From contig JBQVNB010000018.1 of the NCBI GenBank assembly GCA_052435735.1, positions 1 through 64,000 of the forward strand: 64,000 bases of DNA, read 5' to 3'. The stretch's first letter is position 1, and each line of letters starts with the position of its first letter. The DNA is from Aliihoeflea sp052435735 (GTDB lineage: Bacteria; Pseudomonadota; Alphaproteobacteria; Rhizobiales; Rhizobiaceae). This document shows, one piece after another, positions 26,210-34,253 of this stretch. The notes under the pieces were generated by a model. It was not told the origin of the DNA and did no database searches. It worked only from the letters and a program-made list of their open reading frames with translations. The translations under genes were made by a program, and so were the position numbers.

Positions 26210-26863
26210 TCAGGCGTTCGCCTGCTGCTCCATGCCGATGCGCGAGAGGCGGATGACGGCCTGGGTGCGGCTGTCGACGCCCAGCTTCTGCAGGATCGCG
26301 GACACATGCGCCTTGATCGTCGCCTCGGACACACCCAGCTCATAGGCGATCTGCTTGTTGAGGAGACCCTCGGCGAGCATCGTCAGGACCCGCGATTGCT
26401 GCGGGGTCAGGGATTGAAGGCGCTGAATGAGATCGGAGACTTCCGCGTCCCGCTCCTCGCCCAGATCGAGCCCGTCCGGCAAGGCGATACCGCCCGCCAG
26501 CACCGTCTCGACCGCCCGGCGTATCTGGTCCATGCCCGCGGATTTGGAGATGAAGCCCGACGCGCCGAGCTCGATCGCGCGGCGGACGGTCTCGGCATCG
26601 TCACGCGCGGAGACGATGACGACCGGAAAGTTCGACGAAATGCCGCGCAGGGCGACGAGGCCCGACAGGCCGCTCGAGCCCGGCATCGTCAGATCGAGGA
26701 GCAGGAGGTCGATGTCGTCATTGGCAACGACGCTGGCCTTCGCCGCATCGAAATCACCCACCTCCTCGATCCGGGCATCGCCGAACGAGGAGAGCGCGTG
26801 CTTGAGCGCGCCGCGAAACAATGGATGATCGTCGGCAATGACGAACCGATAGCGCTGATCCAA
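26210..26863 (-). CDS. NarL/LuxR-type response regulator (CrbR/ErdR-like)
   Basis: A 217-residue protein with a receiver domain (acidic ADDHP at residues 10-14, phospho-acceptor Asp in LLLLDLTMPG, Lys in ISKSAG) and a GerE-type helix-turn-helix (LTPQQSRVLTMLAEGLLNKQ, then SEATIKAHVSAILQKLGV). It starts at a TTG (26863) with GGGAGGGG just upstream. It is convergent and exactly adjacent to the transporter-fused kinase, the likely partner. CrbR homologues activate acetyl-CoA synthetase genes; none lies in this window. Confidence 0.88.
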   Translation of the reverse strand: MDQRYRFVIADDHPLFRGALKHALSSFGDARIEEVGDFDAAKASVVANDDIDLLLLDLTMPGSSGLSGLVALRGISSNFPVVIVSARDDAETVRRAIELGASGFISKSAGMDQIRRAVETVLAGGIALPDGLDLGEERDAEVSDLIQRLQSLTPQQSRVLTMLAEGLLNKQIAYELGVSEATIKAHVSAILQKLGVDSRTQAVIRLSRIGMEQQANA

Positions 26864-27071
26864 AAACCCCTCCCTGTTCCGGCCCGCCGGGCGGAGTTTA
26901 GCGGTATGCGGCCAAGGCGCTAGTGCGATTGTGGCCGCGCGCCGGATTTTGTGAACGCCGCTGTGGCGCGGATCGTGCGATATTCGACTTTAGTCGTGCA
27001 AAACCGCATTCCCTTGCGGAACCGGGGCGCAGGCGCGGCGTTGAGGCACATCCCGAACCGGAACCATCACG

Positions 27072-27449
27072 ATGGAAGCGATACGTCAGATTGCCGTTTT
27101 CTGTGTCGGGCGGGCCGTGATGTTCGGCGCCCTCGCCATCGGCCTCGTGATGCTGTCCTTCTCGTTCGATCCGGCCTGGGCGTTTCGCGCCGGCGCGATC
27201 ATGACGCTCTTCATGGCGGCCGTCCTGCTCTTCAAGGCCCAGACCGCAAAGCACAAGCAGCCCAGCCGCACGGAAGTCTGGATTTATCTCGACGACCGGA
27301 TCAAGCCGAAGAACGATCACGCCGTCAGCTATTTCGGCAAGATCCTGAGCGAGGTCTATGGACGGTTCGCGCAGGTGTCGCTGATGGTGGCCTGCGGCAT
27401 GTTCGTGGTTTCGCAGACCTTCTTTGCCATCGGCTTCAGTTTCTACTGA
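27072..27449 (+). CDS. Conserved membrane protein of unknown function
   Basis: A 125-residue protein with three predicted membrane segments (about residues 8-30, 36-55 and 100-124) and a central hydrophilic segment QPSRTEVWIYLDDRIKPKND. No characterised domain is recognised. It faces away from the response regulator gene (208-nt divergent gap) and ends 6 nt before the stop of a convergent small exported protein gene. Confidence 0.65.
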   Translation: MEAIRQIAVFCVGRAVMFGALAIGLVMLSFSFDPAWAFRAGAIMTLFMAAVLLFKAQTAKHKQPSRTEVWIYLDDRIKPKNDHAVSYFGKILSEVYGRFAQVSLMVACGMFVVSQTFFAIGFSFY

Positions 27450-27455
27450 CCTGCC

Positions 27456-27869
27456 CTAGGTCCGGTCCGGCGCTTCTTCGGGCGTGCGCAGATCCTTCTC
27501 CCAGCCCTCGACGATGTCGAAGAAATTCTGGAAGAAGCGGCGCATGTAGCCGAGCGACCGCTCGAACTCCTCTTCGGACGGCAACGCCCGCGTGCCATCG
27601 TCTGAACCGGCGCCCGCTTGCCGTTCCAGGGCTTCGACCCGGCGCTCCAGATCGTCGATGCGTTCCTCGTAGGCGACGCGCTCGTCGGTCGAGGTGCGGC
27701 AGACGAGCTGGCCGGACTGTTCCTCGCAGACCGACATCTGGCCGGTCGTGATGTCCATGCGCACGAAGCCCGTATCGGTGCGCTCCAGCCTGTAGCGCTC
27801 CGTCTCCTGCGCGAAGGCCGGAGCGGCGAGCATTCCGCCGAGAACGGCGGCGACGACGAGATGGCGCAT
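27456..27869 (-). CDS. Small periplasmic protein with coiled coil, function unknown
   Basis: The 137-residue protein has a clear signal peptide (MRHLVVAAVLGGMLAAPAFA, residues 1-20). A short beta-rich part follows with Cys48 and Cys57, probably a disulfide, then a coiled coil (ERIDDLERRVEALERQ) and a C-terminal helix. GGAGG lies 7 nt before the ATG at 27869; a longer in-frame reading frame to 28262 overlaps the DUF952 gene and is rejected. It is divergent from DUF952 with a 69-nt gap. Confidence 0.7.
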   Translation of the reverse strand: MRHLVVAAVLGGMLAAPAFAQETERYRLERTDTGFVRMDITTGQMSVCEEQSGQLVCRTSTDERVAYEERIDDLERRVEALERQAGAGSDDGTRALPSEEEFERSLGYMRRFFQNFFDIVEGWEKDLRTPEEAPDRT

Positions 27870-27938
27870 TTGCGTTCCTCCTTGGCATCGGCGGCGGCGG
27901 CGCTTTTCATCGGCGCGCGCGACCGCTATAGCGCGGAC

Positions 27939-28286
27939 ATGACAGGCATCATCTACAAGATCGTCCCGGCGCCAATGTGGCAAGAGGCAGTGGACCGCGG
28001 CCGCTTCGACGGCGCGCCGGTCGACCTCGCCGACGGGTTCATCCATTTTTCGACCGCAGCTCAAGTACGCGAAACCGCGGCGAAGCATTTCGCCGGGCAG
28101 GACGATCTTCTGCTCGTCGCCGTGGATGGCGACGCGCTCGGTGCGGGGCTGCGCTATGAGGTCTCGCGCGGCGGCGCCCTCTTCCCGCATCTCTACGCGC
28201 CGCTCGATCCTCGCCTTGCGCTGTGGGCAAAGCCCCTGCCCCTCGGCACGGACGGACGGCACGTCTTTCCGGAACTGCCGGCATGA
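27939..28286 (+). CDS. DUF952 family protein
   Basis: A 115-residue protein of the uncharacterised family DUF952 (IYKIVPAPMWQEA, DGFIHFSTAAQVRETAAKHF, LLLVAVD, FPHLYAPL). Its stop overlaps the pyrD start by ATGA, so the two genes are co-translated, an arrangement common in Hyphomicrobiales. The family fold resembles small cyclase/thioesterase-like proteins, but no activity is known to me. Confidence 0.88.
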   Translation: MTGIIYKIVPAPMWQEAVDRGRFDGAPVDLADGFIHFSTAAQVRETAAKHFAGQDDLLLVAVDGDALGAGLRYEVSRGGALFPHLYAPLDPRLALWAKPLPLGTDGRHVFPELPA

Positions 28287-29350
28287 ACCAGCTTTACCGG
28301 ACGATCGGCCGCAAGCTTCTGTTCGGCCTCGATGCCGAGCGCGCGCATGGGCTTTCGATCGCGGGGCTGAAGAGCGGCGTGCCGCTTTGCCCGCCGCCGG
28401 TCACTGACGCGCGGCTTCGCGTCGATGTAGCCGGGCTGTCCTTTCCCAACCCGCTCGGGATGGCGGCCGGGTACGACAAGAATGCCGAGGTGCCGGATGC
28501 GCTGTTGAAGCTCGGTTTCGGTTTTGCCGAAGTCGGCACGGTGACGCCGAAGCCGCAGGCCGGCAATCCGAAGCCGCGCATCTTCCGGCTCGTCGAGGAC
28601 GAGGCGATCGTCAACCGGTTGGGCTTCAACAATGAAGGCCATGCGGCGGCGCTTGCCAAGCTGCGCGCGCGCAAGGGCGGCGGGATCGTCGGCGTCAATA
28701 TCGGGGCGAACAAAGACAGCGCGGACCGGGTCGGCGACTATGTGCTTGGGGTCGAGCGGTTTCGCGATTTCGCTTCCTATCTCACCGTCAACATCTCGTC
28801 CCCCAACACGCCTGGCCTGCGTGATTTGCAGGCACGGGCGAGCCTCGAGGAACTGCTCGGCGCGGTCGCGGCGGCGCGGGGTGACAGGGCGGTGCCGATC
28901 TTCCTGAAGATCGCGCCGGACCTTGGCGATGCCGATCTGGAAGACATCGCCGAGACGGTTGCGGCCAACGGCATCGACGGCATCATCGTCTCCAACACGA
29001 CGCTTTCGCGCGACGGGCTGACGAGCCGGCTGGCGCAGGAGAGCGGCGGCGTTTCGGGGCGGCCGCTCTTTGCCCGCTCGACGATCATGCTGGCGCGGAT
29101 GCGCCGTCTCGTCGGGCCGCAACTGCCACTGATCGGCGTCGGCGGCGTCGATACGGCCGAGGCGGCGCTGGAGAAGATCCGGGCCGGCGCTGACCTCGTG
29201 CAGGTCTATACCGGGATGGTCTATGCCGGGCCGACGCTGCCGGGCGACATCCTGCGTGGAATGAGCCGATTTGCCGCCGAGCAAGGGCTGGCCTCGCTGC
29301 GCGACATCCGCGACAGCCGCACCGACCACTGGGCCGGTCAGGCGCTCTGA
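28283..29350 (+). CDS. pyrD: Dihydroorotate dehydrogenase (quinone), class 2
   Basis: Oxidises dihydroorotate to orotate in pyrimidine synthesis, membrane-associated, passing electrons to quinone through FMN. The 355 residues include the class 2 N-terminal extension (YRTIGRKLLFGLDAERAH), then AAGYDKNAEVPDALL, GFAEVGTVTPKPQ, catalytic Ser in VNISSPNTPGLRDLQ and GGVDTAEAALEKIRAGADLVQ. The start overlaps the DUF952 stop. The 3' end overlaps a convergent MATE transporter gene by 13 nt. Confidence 0.96.
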   Translation: MNQLYRTIGRKLLFGLDAERAHGLSIAGLKSGVPLCPPPVTDARLRVDVAGLSFPNPLGMAAGYDKNAEVPDALLKLGFGFAEVGTVTPKPQAGNPKPRIFRLVEDEAIVNRLGFNNEGHAAALAKLRARKGGGIVGVNIGANKDSADRVGDYVLGVERFRDFASYLTVNISSPNTPGLRDLQARASLEELLGAVAAARGDRAVPIFLKIAPDLGDADLEDIAETVAANGIDGIIVSNTTLSRDGLTSRLAQESGGVSGRPLFARSTIMLARMRRLVGPQLPLIGVGGVDTAEAALEKIRAGADLVQVYTGMVYAGPTLPGDILRGMSRFAAEQGLASLRDIRDSRTDHWAGQAL

Positions 29351-30684
29351 TCGAAGGTCTGTCGGGCGCGGAGCGGCAGGACGGCGAGAAGGCTGAGACC
29401 GCGCGCCAGCAAAAAGACGTGCAGCGCGGCCCACAGGCCGTGATTGCCGAAGAGCGGGCCGAGCGTCAAAAGCGCGGCGACATAGAGCGCCAGCGACAGA
29501 AGCATCATGTTGCGCATGTCGCGTGACCATGTCGCGCCGATGAAGACCCCATCCATCTGGAAGGCGAGAACGGCGGTGACGGCGGTCAGCGCCGCCCAGG
29601 GAAGGTAGGTCGCAGCGACAGCGCGCACCTCGGGCGCGGTGGTGACGAGCGCGATCAGATGATCGCCGAAGACCAGCACCAGAAGTGTCATGACGCCCGC
29701 AAGCGCAAAACCCCAGATCGCCGTCAGCCTGACCGCACGATCGAAAGCGGGTCGCCAGCGCGCACCCACGGCGCGGCCGGCAAGCTGCTCGGCGGCAGTT
29801 GCGAAGCCGTCGAGGAAGTAGCTCGCGACGAGGAAGAAATTCATCAGGACGGCATTGGCCGCGAGCGTCACCGTGCCGAGCTGCGCGCCCTGCCGCGCCA
29901 GAAGCGCGAAGGCGGCGAGAAGGGCGAAGGAGCGGATCATGATGTCGCGGTTGAGCGTCAGCATCGCCTTCAGCCTGGCCATGTCGCGCAGGGCGCCGGG
30001 ACGCATGGGGCCGCGCCGGCCGAAGCGCGTCGTCAGGACAGCGATGCCGATGGCAAAGCCGATCGCCTCGCCCATGACCGTGCCCCAGGCGACGCCTTCG
30101 AGCCCCCAGCCGAGCCAGAGGCCGAGCCAGAGCGACAGGGCGATGTTGGTGAGGTTGATGGCGAATTGCAGCGCGAGGCCGACGCCCCCCTCGCCGCGGC
30201 CGAGCACGTAGCCGAGGATCGCGTAATTGCCGAGCGCGAGCGGGGCGCACCACAGGCGGATCAGCACGTAGGTCTGCAGCGCCTCGGTAACGCGCGGTTC
30301 GCCGGCGATGAACCAGGCGCCGAGCGCGGCGATGAGCGGCCCGAGCAGGATCAGCGCGGTGCCGATCAGAAGCGCGAGGATCAGCGCGCGCCAGAAGATC
30401 GCCTGCTCCTCGGCACGGTCGCGGCTGCCATAGGCCTGACTGACGAGGCCGGTGGTGCCCGAGCGCAGGAAATTGAAGGTCGCGAAGACGACGTCGAAGA
30501 CGATCGCGCCGGCGGCAAGGCCGCCGAGAAGCGCCGCGTCGCCGAGCTGGCCGACGATTGCCGTGTCGGCGATGCCGATCAGCGGCGTCGTCAGATAGGC
30601 GAGCGTCATCGGAACGGCGATCCGCAGGACCATTTTGTTCGTAACGGTAAAGTGCCGCTCCGAATTGTCCGTCCGTTCGTCCAA
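29338..30684 (-). CDS. MATE family efflux transporter (DinF-like)
   Basis: An inner-membrane cation/drug antiporter of about 448 residues and 12 helices. The family start IAVPMTLAYLTTPLIGIADTAIVGQLGD is recognisable in part (IGIADTAIVGQL), as are FNFLRSGTTGLVSQAYG and a second repeat with VASYFLDGFATAAEQLAG. I prefer a TTG start at 30684 with GAGG about 10 nt upstream; a TTG at 30699 is an alternative. Substrate unknown. It is divergent from the HDAC-like gene. Confidence 0.88.
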   Translation of the reverse strand: MDERTDNSERHFTVTNKMVLRIAVPMTLAYLTTPLIGIADTAIVGQLGDAALLGGLAAGAIVFDVVFATFNFLRSGTTGLVSQAYGSRDRAEEQAIFWRALILALLIGTALILLGPLIAALGAWFIAGEPRVTEALQTYVLIRLWCAPLALGNYAILGYVLGRGEGGVGLALQFAINLTNIALSLWLGLWLGWGLEGVAWGTVMGEAIGFAIGIAVLTTRFGRRGPMRPGALRDMARLKAMLTLNRDIMIRSFALLAAFALLARQGAQLGTVTLAANAVLMNFFLVASYFLDGFATAAEQLAGRAVGARWRPAFDRAVRLTAIWGFALAGVMTLLVLVFGDHLIALVTTAPEVRAVAATYLPWAALTAVTAVLAFQMDGVFIGATWSRDMRNMMLLSLALYVAALLTLGPLFGNHGLWAALHVFLLARGLSLLAVLPLRARQTFDQSA

Positions 30685-30760
30685 GGCGGTTATCCTCAAC
30701 AGTCGATGCGGCGATTCGCCCGCCTTTGCCGATATCGAACAAAGCCTATCTGATCACGCG

Positions 30761-31663
30761 ATGAAACTGCCGATCGTCCACCACCCCGACTACGATGCCC
30801 GATTTCCGGCCGACCATCGGTTTCCGATGAGCAAATATGCGCGGCTGATCGAGGTGCTGCGGGAGCGGGGCGTGGCTGGGGCGCAGAACGAATACATGCC
30901 GGACGAGCCCGGCTTCGACACGCTCGCACGGGCACATGCCGCAGAGTATGTGCGGCAGGTGCTGGACTGCGCCGTTCCGCCCGCGATCGAAAAGGAAATC
31001 GGCTTTCCGGTCAGCGAGCGCGTTTCGCGCCGCGCCCAGCTTGCAAGCGCCGGGACCGTCATGGCGGCGCGGCTGGCGCTCGATCACGGCATCGCCTGCA
31101 ACGCGGCCGGCGGCAGCCACCATGCGCGGCACGCGCAGGGCGCGGGGTTCTGCACGTTCAACGACGTCGCAGTCGCGGCCAACACGCTGCTCGCCGAAGG
31201 GACGGTCAGGCGCGCGCTGGTGGTCGATCTCGACGTGCATCAGGGCGACGGCACGGCGGAAATCCTGATGGGCGAGACGAGGGTCTTCACCTTCTCCATG
31301 CACGCGGCGAAGAACTACCCGGTCCGCAAGGCGGTGTCCGATCTCGACATGGCGCTCGACGACGGCCTGGAGGACGAGGCGTATCTCGCCCGGTTGACGG
31401 CGATCCTGCCGATGCTGAGCGAATATTCGCGGCCGCAGATCGTCTTCTACAATGCCGGCGTCGACCCGCATCGCGACGACAAGCTCGGGCGCCTTGCGCT
31501 CTCCGATGACGGGCTTCGCGCCCGCGACCGCGCCGTGATCGGCAATTTCCGCGAGCGGGGCATACCGGTCTGCGGCGTCATCGGCGGCGGTTATTCGAAC
31601 GACATCGACGCGCTGGCGGCGCGCCATGCGATCCTTTTCGAGACCGCAGCCGAATTCGCCTGA
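30761..31663 (+). CDS. Histone deacetylase/acetylpolyamine amidohydrolase-like hydrolase
   Basis: A 300-residue Zn hydrolase of the arginase/deacetylase fold. Active-site segments are intact: GGSHHARHAQGAGFCTFND (tandem His), Zn ligands in DLDVHQGDGTAE, and Zn-binding Asp in YNAGVDPHRDD. The bacterial members deacetylate small molecules such as acetylated polyamines or acetoin-type ligands; the substrate is unknown here. No strong ribosome site is seen before the ATG at 30761. It is adjacent, tail-to-tail with no gap, to a DUF6460 gene. Confidence 0.88.
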   Translation: MKLPIVHHPDYDARFPADHRFPMSKYARLIEVLRERGVAGAQNEYMPDEPGFDTLARAHAAEYVRQVLDCAVPPAIEKEIGFPVSERVSRRAQLASAGTVMAARLALDHGIACNAAGGSHHARHAQGAGFCTFNDVAVAANTLLAEGTVRRALVVDLDVHQGDGTAEILMGETRVFTFSMHAAKNYPVRKAVSDLDMALDDGLEDEAYLARLTAILPMLSEYSRPQIVFYNAGVDPHRDDKLGRLALSDDGLRARDRAVIGNFRERGIPVCGVIGGGYSNDIDALAARHAILFETAAEFA

Positions 31664-31927
31664 TCAGCCGCGCCGGTAGCTGAGGAGCCGGATAATGAAG
31701 AAGGCCGGGACGACGATGATGGCGCCGACGAGGAAATAGTCGATGAAGCGGCCGAAGGCGTCGAAGCCCATATAGTAGGCGTTCACGACGAGGTCGCGCG
31801 CGCCGTAGATTACGTCATAGGGCGACCAGCCCATCGCGCTCATGACGATGCCGACGAGAAACGAGATCACGATCAGCTTGACCAGAACCCGCAAGGGGCT
31901 GTCGCCGAGAAAGCGGTTCACTGCCAT
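31664..31927 (-). CDS. DUF6460 family small membrane protein
   Basis: An 87-residue protein with two membrane helices (about residues 14-35 and 62-83) and the family start VNRFLGDSPLRVLVKL. It matches the uncharacterised DUF6460 membrane family of Hyphomicrobiales. GGAG lies 8 nt before the ATG. It abuts the HDAC-like stop. No role can be inferred. Confidence 0.75.
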   Translation of the reverse strand: MAVNRFLGDSPLRVLVKLIVISFLVGIVMSAMGWSPYDVIYGARDLVVNAYYMGFDAFGRFIDYFLVGAIIVVPAFFIIRLLSYRRG

Positions 31928-31988
31928 GTCGCGTCTCCGTTGGTGCGAGGCCGCACATACGCATTCGAGACGGACGCTTCAAGTCGGC

Positions 31989-32062
31989 TGGAGCGGGTGA
32001 AGGGAATCGAACCCTCGTATTCAGCTTGGGAAGCTGCTGCTCTACCATTGAGCTACACCCGC
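31989..32062 (-). tRNA. tRNA-Gly (anticodon CCC)
   Basis: A 74-nt minus-strand cloverleaf with encoded CCA. The acceptor stem GCGGGTG pairs with CACCCGC, the anticodon loop is TTCCCAA (CCC, glycine), and the T-arm is CGAGGGTTCGATTCCCT. It closely resembles the E. coli glyU species. Confidence 0.96.
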
Positions 32063-32185
32063 GACGGGCTCATTAATCGGTGAGGTCAAGGTTGGCGTCA
32101 AGCGCATTTGTCCGGATCGACAGTTGACGCGGGGGCCGTCCTCGGCGACTGGTGCGGCGAATTTCCTCCATCCAGGACGCCCGAC

Positions 32186-33010
32186 GTGACACGCTTGCAG
32201 ACGCTGATCGAATCGCGCCGCTTCGAACTCTTCATCACCATTCTCATCATCGTCAACGCGATCACGCTCGGGCTGGAGACGTCGCAGTCGATCATGTCGC
32301 GGTTCGGGCCGCTGCTTCTGGTGGTCGACCGTGTGGTCCTGTTCGTTTTCGTCGCCGAACTGGCGGCGCGGGCGCTCGTCTATCGCAGCCGCTTCTTCAA
32401 CGATCCGTGGCGCATCTTCGACCTGATCGTGGTGGGCATCGCGCTGATGCCGGCGACGGGCAATCTCTCGGTGCTGCGCGCGCTGCGCATCCTGCGGGTG
32501 CTGCGCATCGTCAGCGTGGTGCCGTCGCTGCGCCGGGTCGTCGGCGGGCTCGTCGCGGCCCTGCCCGGCATGGGCTCGATCGTGCTTCTGCTCGCGCTGG
32601 TCTTCTACGTCTTCTCGGTGATGGCGACGAAGCTCTTTGCCGCGTCGTTCCCCGAATGGTTCGGAAACATCGGCGAGAGCGCCTATACGCTGTTCCAGAT
32701 CATGACGCTGGAAAGCTGGTCGATGGGCATCGTGCGGCCGGTGATGGAGGTCTATCCCTGGTCGTGGCTCTATTTCATCCCGTTCATCGTCACGACGTCC
32801 TTCGCCGTCTTGAACCTCTTCATCGGTATCATCGTGTCGGCCATGCAGGAGGAGCACGAGTCGACCGCGTCCGAGGAGCGCTCGCAGATGAAGGACGAGC
32901 AGGACATGATCCTGCAGGAAGTGCGGGCGCTGCGTGCCGAAATCCGGGCGCTCAGGGCTGACGGAAATGCTTCGACAGCTTCAGGCCCTGCGCCTGATAG
33001 TTCGACTTGA
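32186..33010 (+). CDS. Bacterial voltage-gated sodium channel (NaChBac/NavAb type)
   Basis: A 274-residue six-helix channel subunit that would form homotetramers in the inner membrane. The S4 voltage sensor has Arg98, Arg101, Arg104 and Arg107 at every third residue (VLRALRILRVLR). The pore selectivity filter TLESWSM (residues 174-180) is identical to that of the NavAb sodium channel. S6 (FAVLNLFIGIIVSAM) and a C-terminal coiled coil follow. I prefer the GTG at 32186 (AGGA 8 nt upstream); a TTG at 32108 would add 26 residues. Its 3' end overlaps the convergent dCTP deaminase gene by 59 nt. Such channels are known mainly from marine and alkaliphilic bacteria. Confidence 0.9.
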   Translation: MTRLQTLIESRRFELFITILIIVNAITLGLETSQSIMSRFGPLLLVVDRVVLFVFVAELAARALVYRSRFFNDPWRIFDLIVVGIALMPATGNLSVLRALRILRVLRIVSVVPSLRRVVGGLVAALPGMGSIVLLLALVFYVFSVMATKLFAASFPEWFGNIGESAYTLFQIMTLESWSMGIVRPVMEVYPWSWLYFIPFIVTTSFAVLNLFIGIIVSAMQEEHESTASEERSQMKDEQDMILQEVRALRAEIRALRADGNASTASGPAPDSST

Positions 33011-34043
33011 GGTCGGTGCCGTAGAGCGCCTTCGGGCGCTCCAGCATGTGCTCGTAGACGAGACGGCCGACGGTCTGTCCGTGTTCGAGGATGAAGGGCA
33101 CCTCGTGGCTGCGCACTTCGAGCACCGCGCGGCTGCCCGTGCCGCCGGCGGCCGAATGGCCGAAGCCGGGATCGAAGAAGCCGGCATAATGGACCCGGAA
33201 TTCGCCGACGAGCGGGTCGAAGGGCGTCATCTCGGCGGCATGGTCCGGCGGGACGTGCACCGCTTCCCGGCTGACGAGGATGTAGAACTCGTCCGGGTCG
33301 AGGATGAGTTCCTTCTGGCCGCGATCGTGCAGCGGTTCCCAAAAGTCGAGGATGTCCTGCGCGGCGCGCTTGTCGACGTCGACGACGGCGGAATGGTGCT
33401 TGCCGCGGTAGCCGATCAGGCCACTTGCGTCGCCGGTCAGGTCGATCGAGAGCGCGATGCCGCCGCCGGAAATGTTGGGGTTCGCCGACGCGACGAGCGT
33501 CTCGGCCTGGTGGAGCGCGTGGAGCGCGGCTTCGTCGAGCAGCGCGTTGCCGATCCGGAAGCGTATCTGCGACAGGCGCGAGCCGGTGCGGACCACGATC
33601 GGGAAGGTGCGCGGGCTGATCTCGAGGTAGAGCTGCCCTTCATAGCCGGCCGGGATCTTGTCGAACTCGGCGCCGAAATCGGTCATCACGCGGGTGAAGA
33701 TGTCGAGGCGGCCGGTCGAGCTTTTCGGGTTCGCCGAGGCGGCGATGTTGGCCGGCAGTTTCAGCTTCTCCAGGATCGGCACGATGTAGACGCAGCCCGT
33801 TTCCAGGACGGCGCCGGCCTCGAGGTCGAATTCGTGGAGCTTGAAACGTTCGAGCTTGTCGGCGACGCGGTTGCCCGGCCCCGGCAGGAAGCTGGCGCGG
33901 ACACGGTAGGCGCGCTTGCCGAGGCGCAGGTCGAGACTGGCGGGCTGGATCTGGTCGGCGTCGAGAGCCCTGTCGCAGGACAGAGCGCCGCTGGCGAACA
34001 GTTCGCCGATCTGCCGGTCCGGCAATATTCCCGTCTGACGCAC
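32952..34043 (-). CDS. dcd: dCTP deaminase, tandem-domain alphaproteobacterial form
   Basis: Makes dUTP from dCTP for dTMP synthesis. The 363-residue protein has two dUTPase-like halves, about twice the length of the E. coli enzyme: first half LDADQIQPASLDLRLGKRAY, ANPKSSTGRLDIFTRVMTD, second half LDPDEFYILVSREAVHVPPD, HYAGFFDPGFGHS and the final YEHMLERPKALYG. This long form is the rule in alphaproteobacteria. I prefer the GTG at 34043 (GAGGGG about 8 nt upstream); a GTG at 34052 is an alternative. Confidence 0.9.
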   Translation of the reverse strand: MRQTGILPDRQIGELFASGALSCDRALDADQIQPASLDLRLGKRAYRVRASFLPGPGNRVADKLERFKLHEFDLEAGAVLETGCVYIVPILEKLKLPANIAASANPKSSTGRLDIFTRVMTDFGAEFDKIPAGYEGQLYLEISPRTFPIVVRTGSRLSQIRFRIGNALLDEAALHALHQAETLVASANPNISGGGIALSIDLTGDASGLIGYRGKHHSAVVDVDKRAAQDILDFWEPLHDRGQKELILDPDEFYILVSREAVHVPPDHAAEMTPFDPLVGEFRVHYAGFFDPGFGHSAAGGTGSRAVLEVRSHEVPFILEHGQTVGRLVYEHMLERPKALYGTDLKSNYQAQGLKLSKHFRQP

Positions 34044-34127
34044 CCTGTTCACCCCTCTAGACTGGCGGGGAGGTTTAAACAGGACACGAATTGACGCAAG
34101 GCGAGAAAGCCGGTAGACGGCGCTTTA

Positions 34128-34182
34128 TCCCGTGGTGATTTGCCGGTCGGCTTGCAGCCACGTAAAACAAGTCGCTAAAGGA
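34128..34182 (+). ncRNA. SAM-II riboswitch aptamer upstream of metZ
   Basis: The conserved SAM-II (metA motif) core is present. Stem P1 is formed by CGTGG (34131-34135) with CCACG (34158-34162). The pseudoknot partner GATTTG (34137-34142) pairs with CAAGTC (34168-34173). The near-invariant GTAAAACAAGTCGCTAAAG follows. It binds S-adenosylmethionine to repress methionine synthesis genes in alphaproteobacteria. It lies about 70 nt before the metZ start, with an intrinsic terminator in between. Confidence 0.93.
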
Positions 34183-34205
34183 CCGTGGGCCGCAAGGCTG
34201 TATGG

Positions 34206-34236
34206 ACCGGCGCGACTGTTCGCGGCCGGTTTTTTT
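34206..34236 (+). terminator. Intrinsic terminator of the SAM-II expression platform
   Basis: A 10-bp stem with one bulge (ACCGGCGCGA / TCGCGGCCGGT, 34206-34230) followed by seven T (34230-34236), 18 nt before the metZ start. GGCCGC at 34188-34193 can pair with GCGGCC (34222-34227) of the 3' arm, giving a possible anti-terminator. This supports transcriptional control. Confidence 0.8.
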
Positions 34237-34253
34237 GTGTCTGGATGATGCCG

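Noticed and set aside
32108..32185. TTG-started extension of the sodium channel
   Set aside because: Adds 26 residues unlike the family; the GTG at 32186 has a ribosome site.
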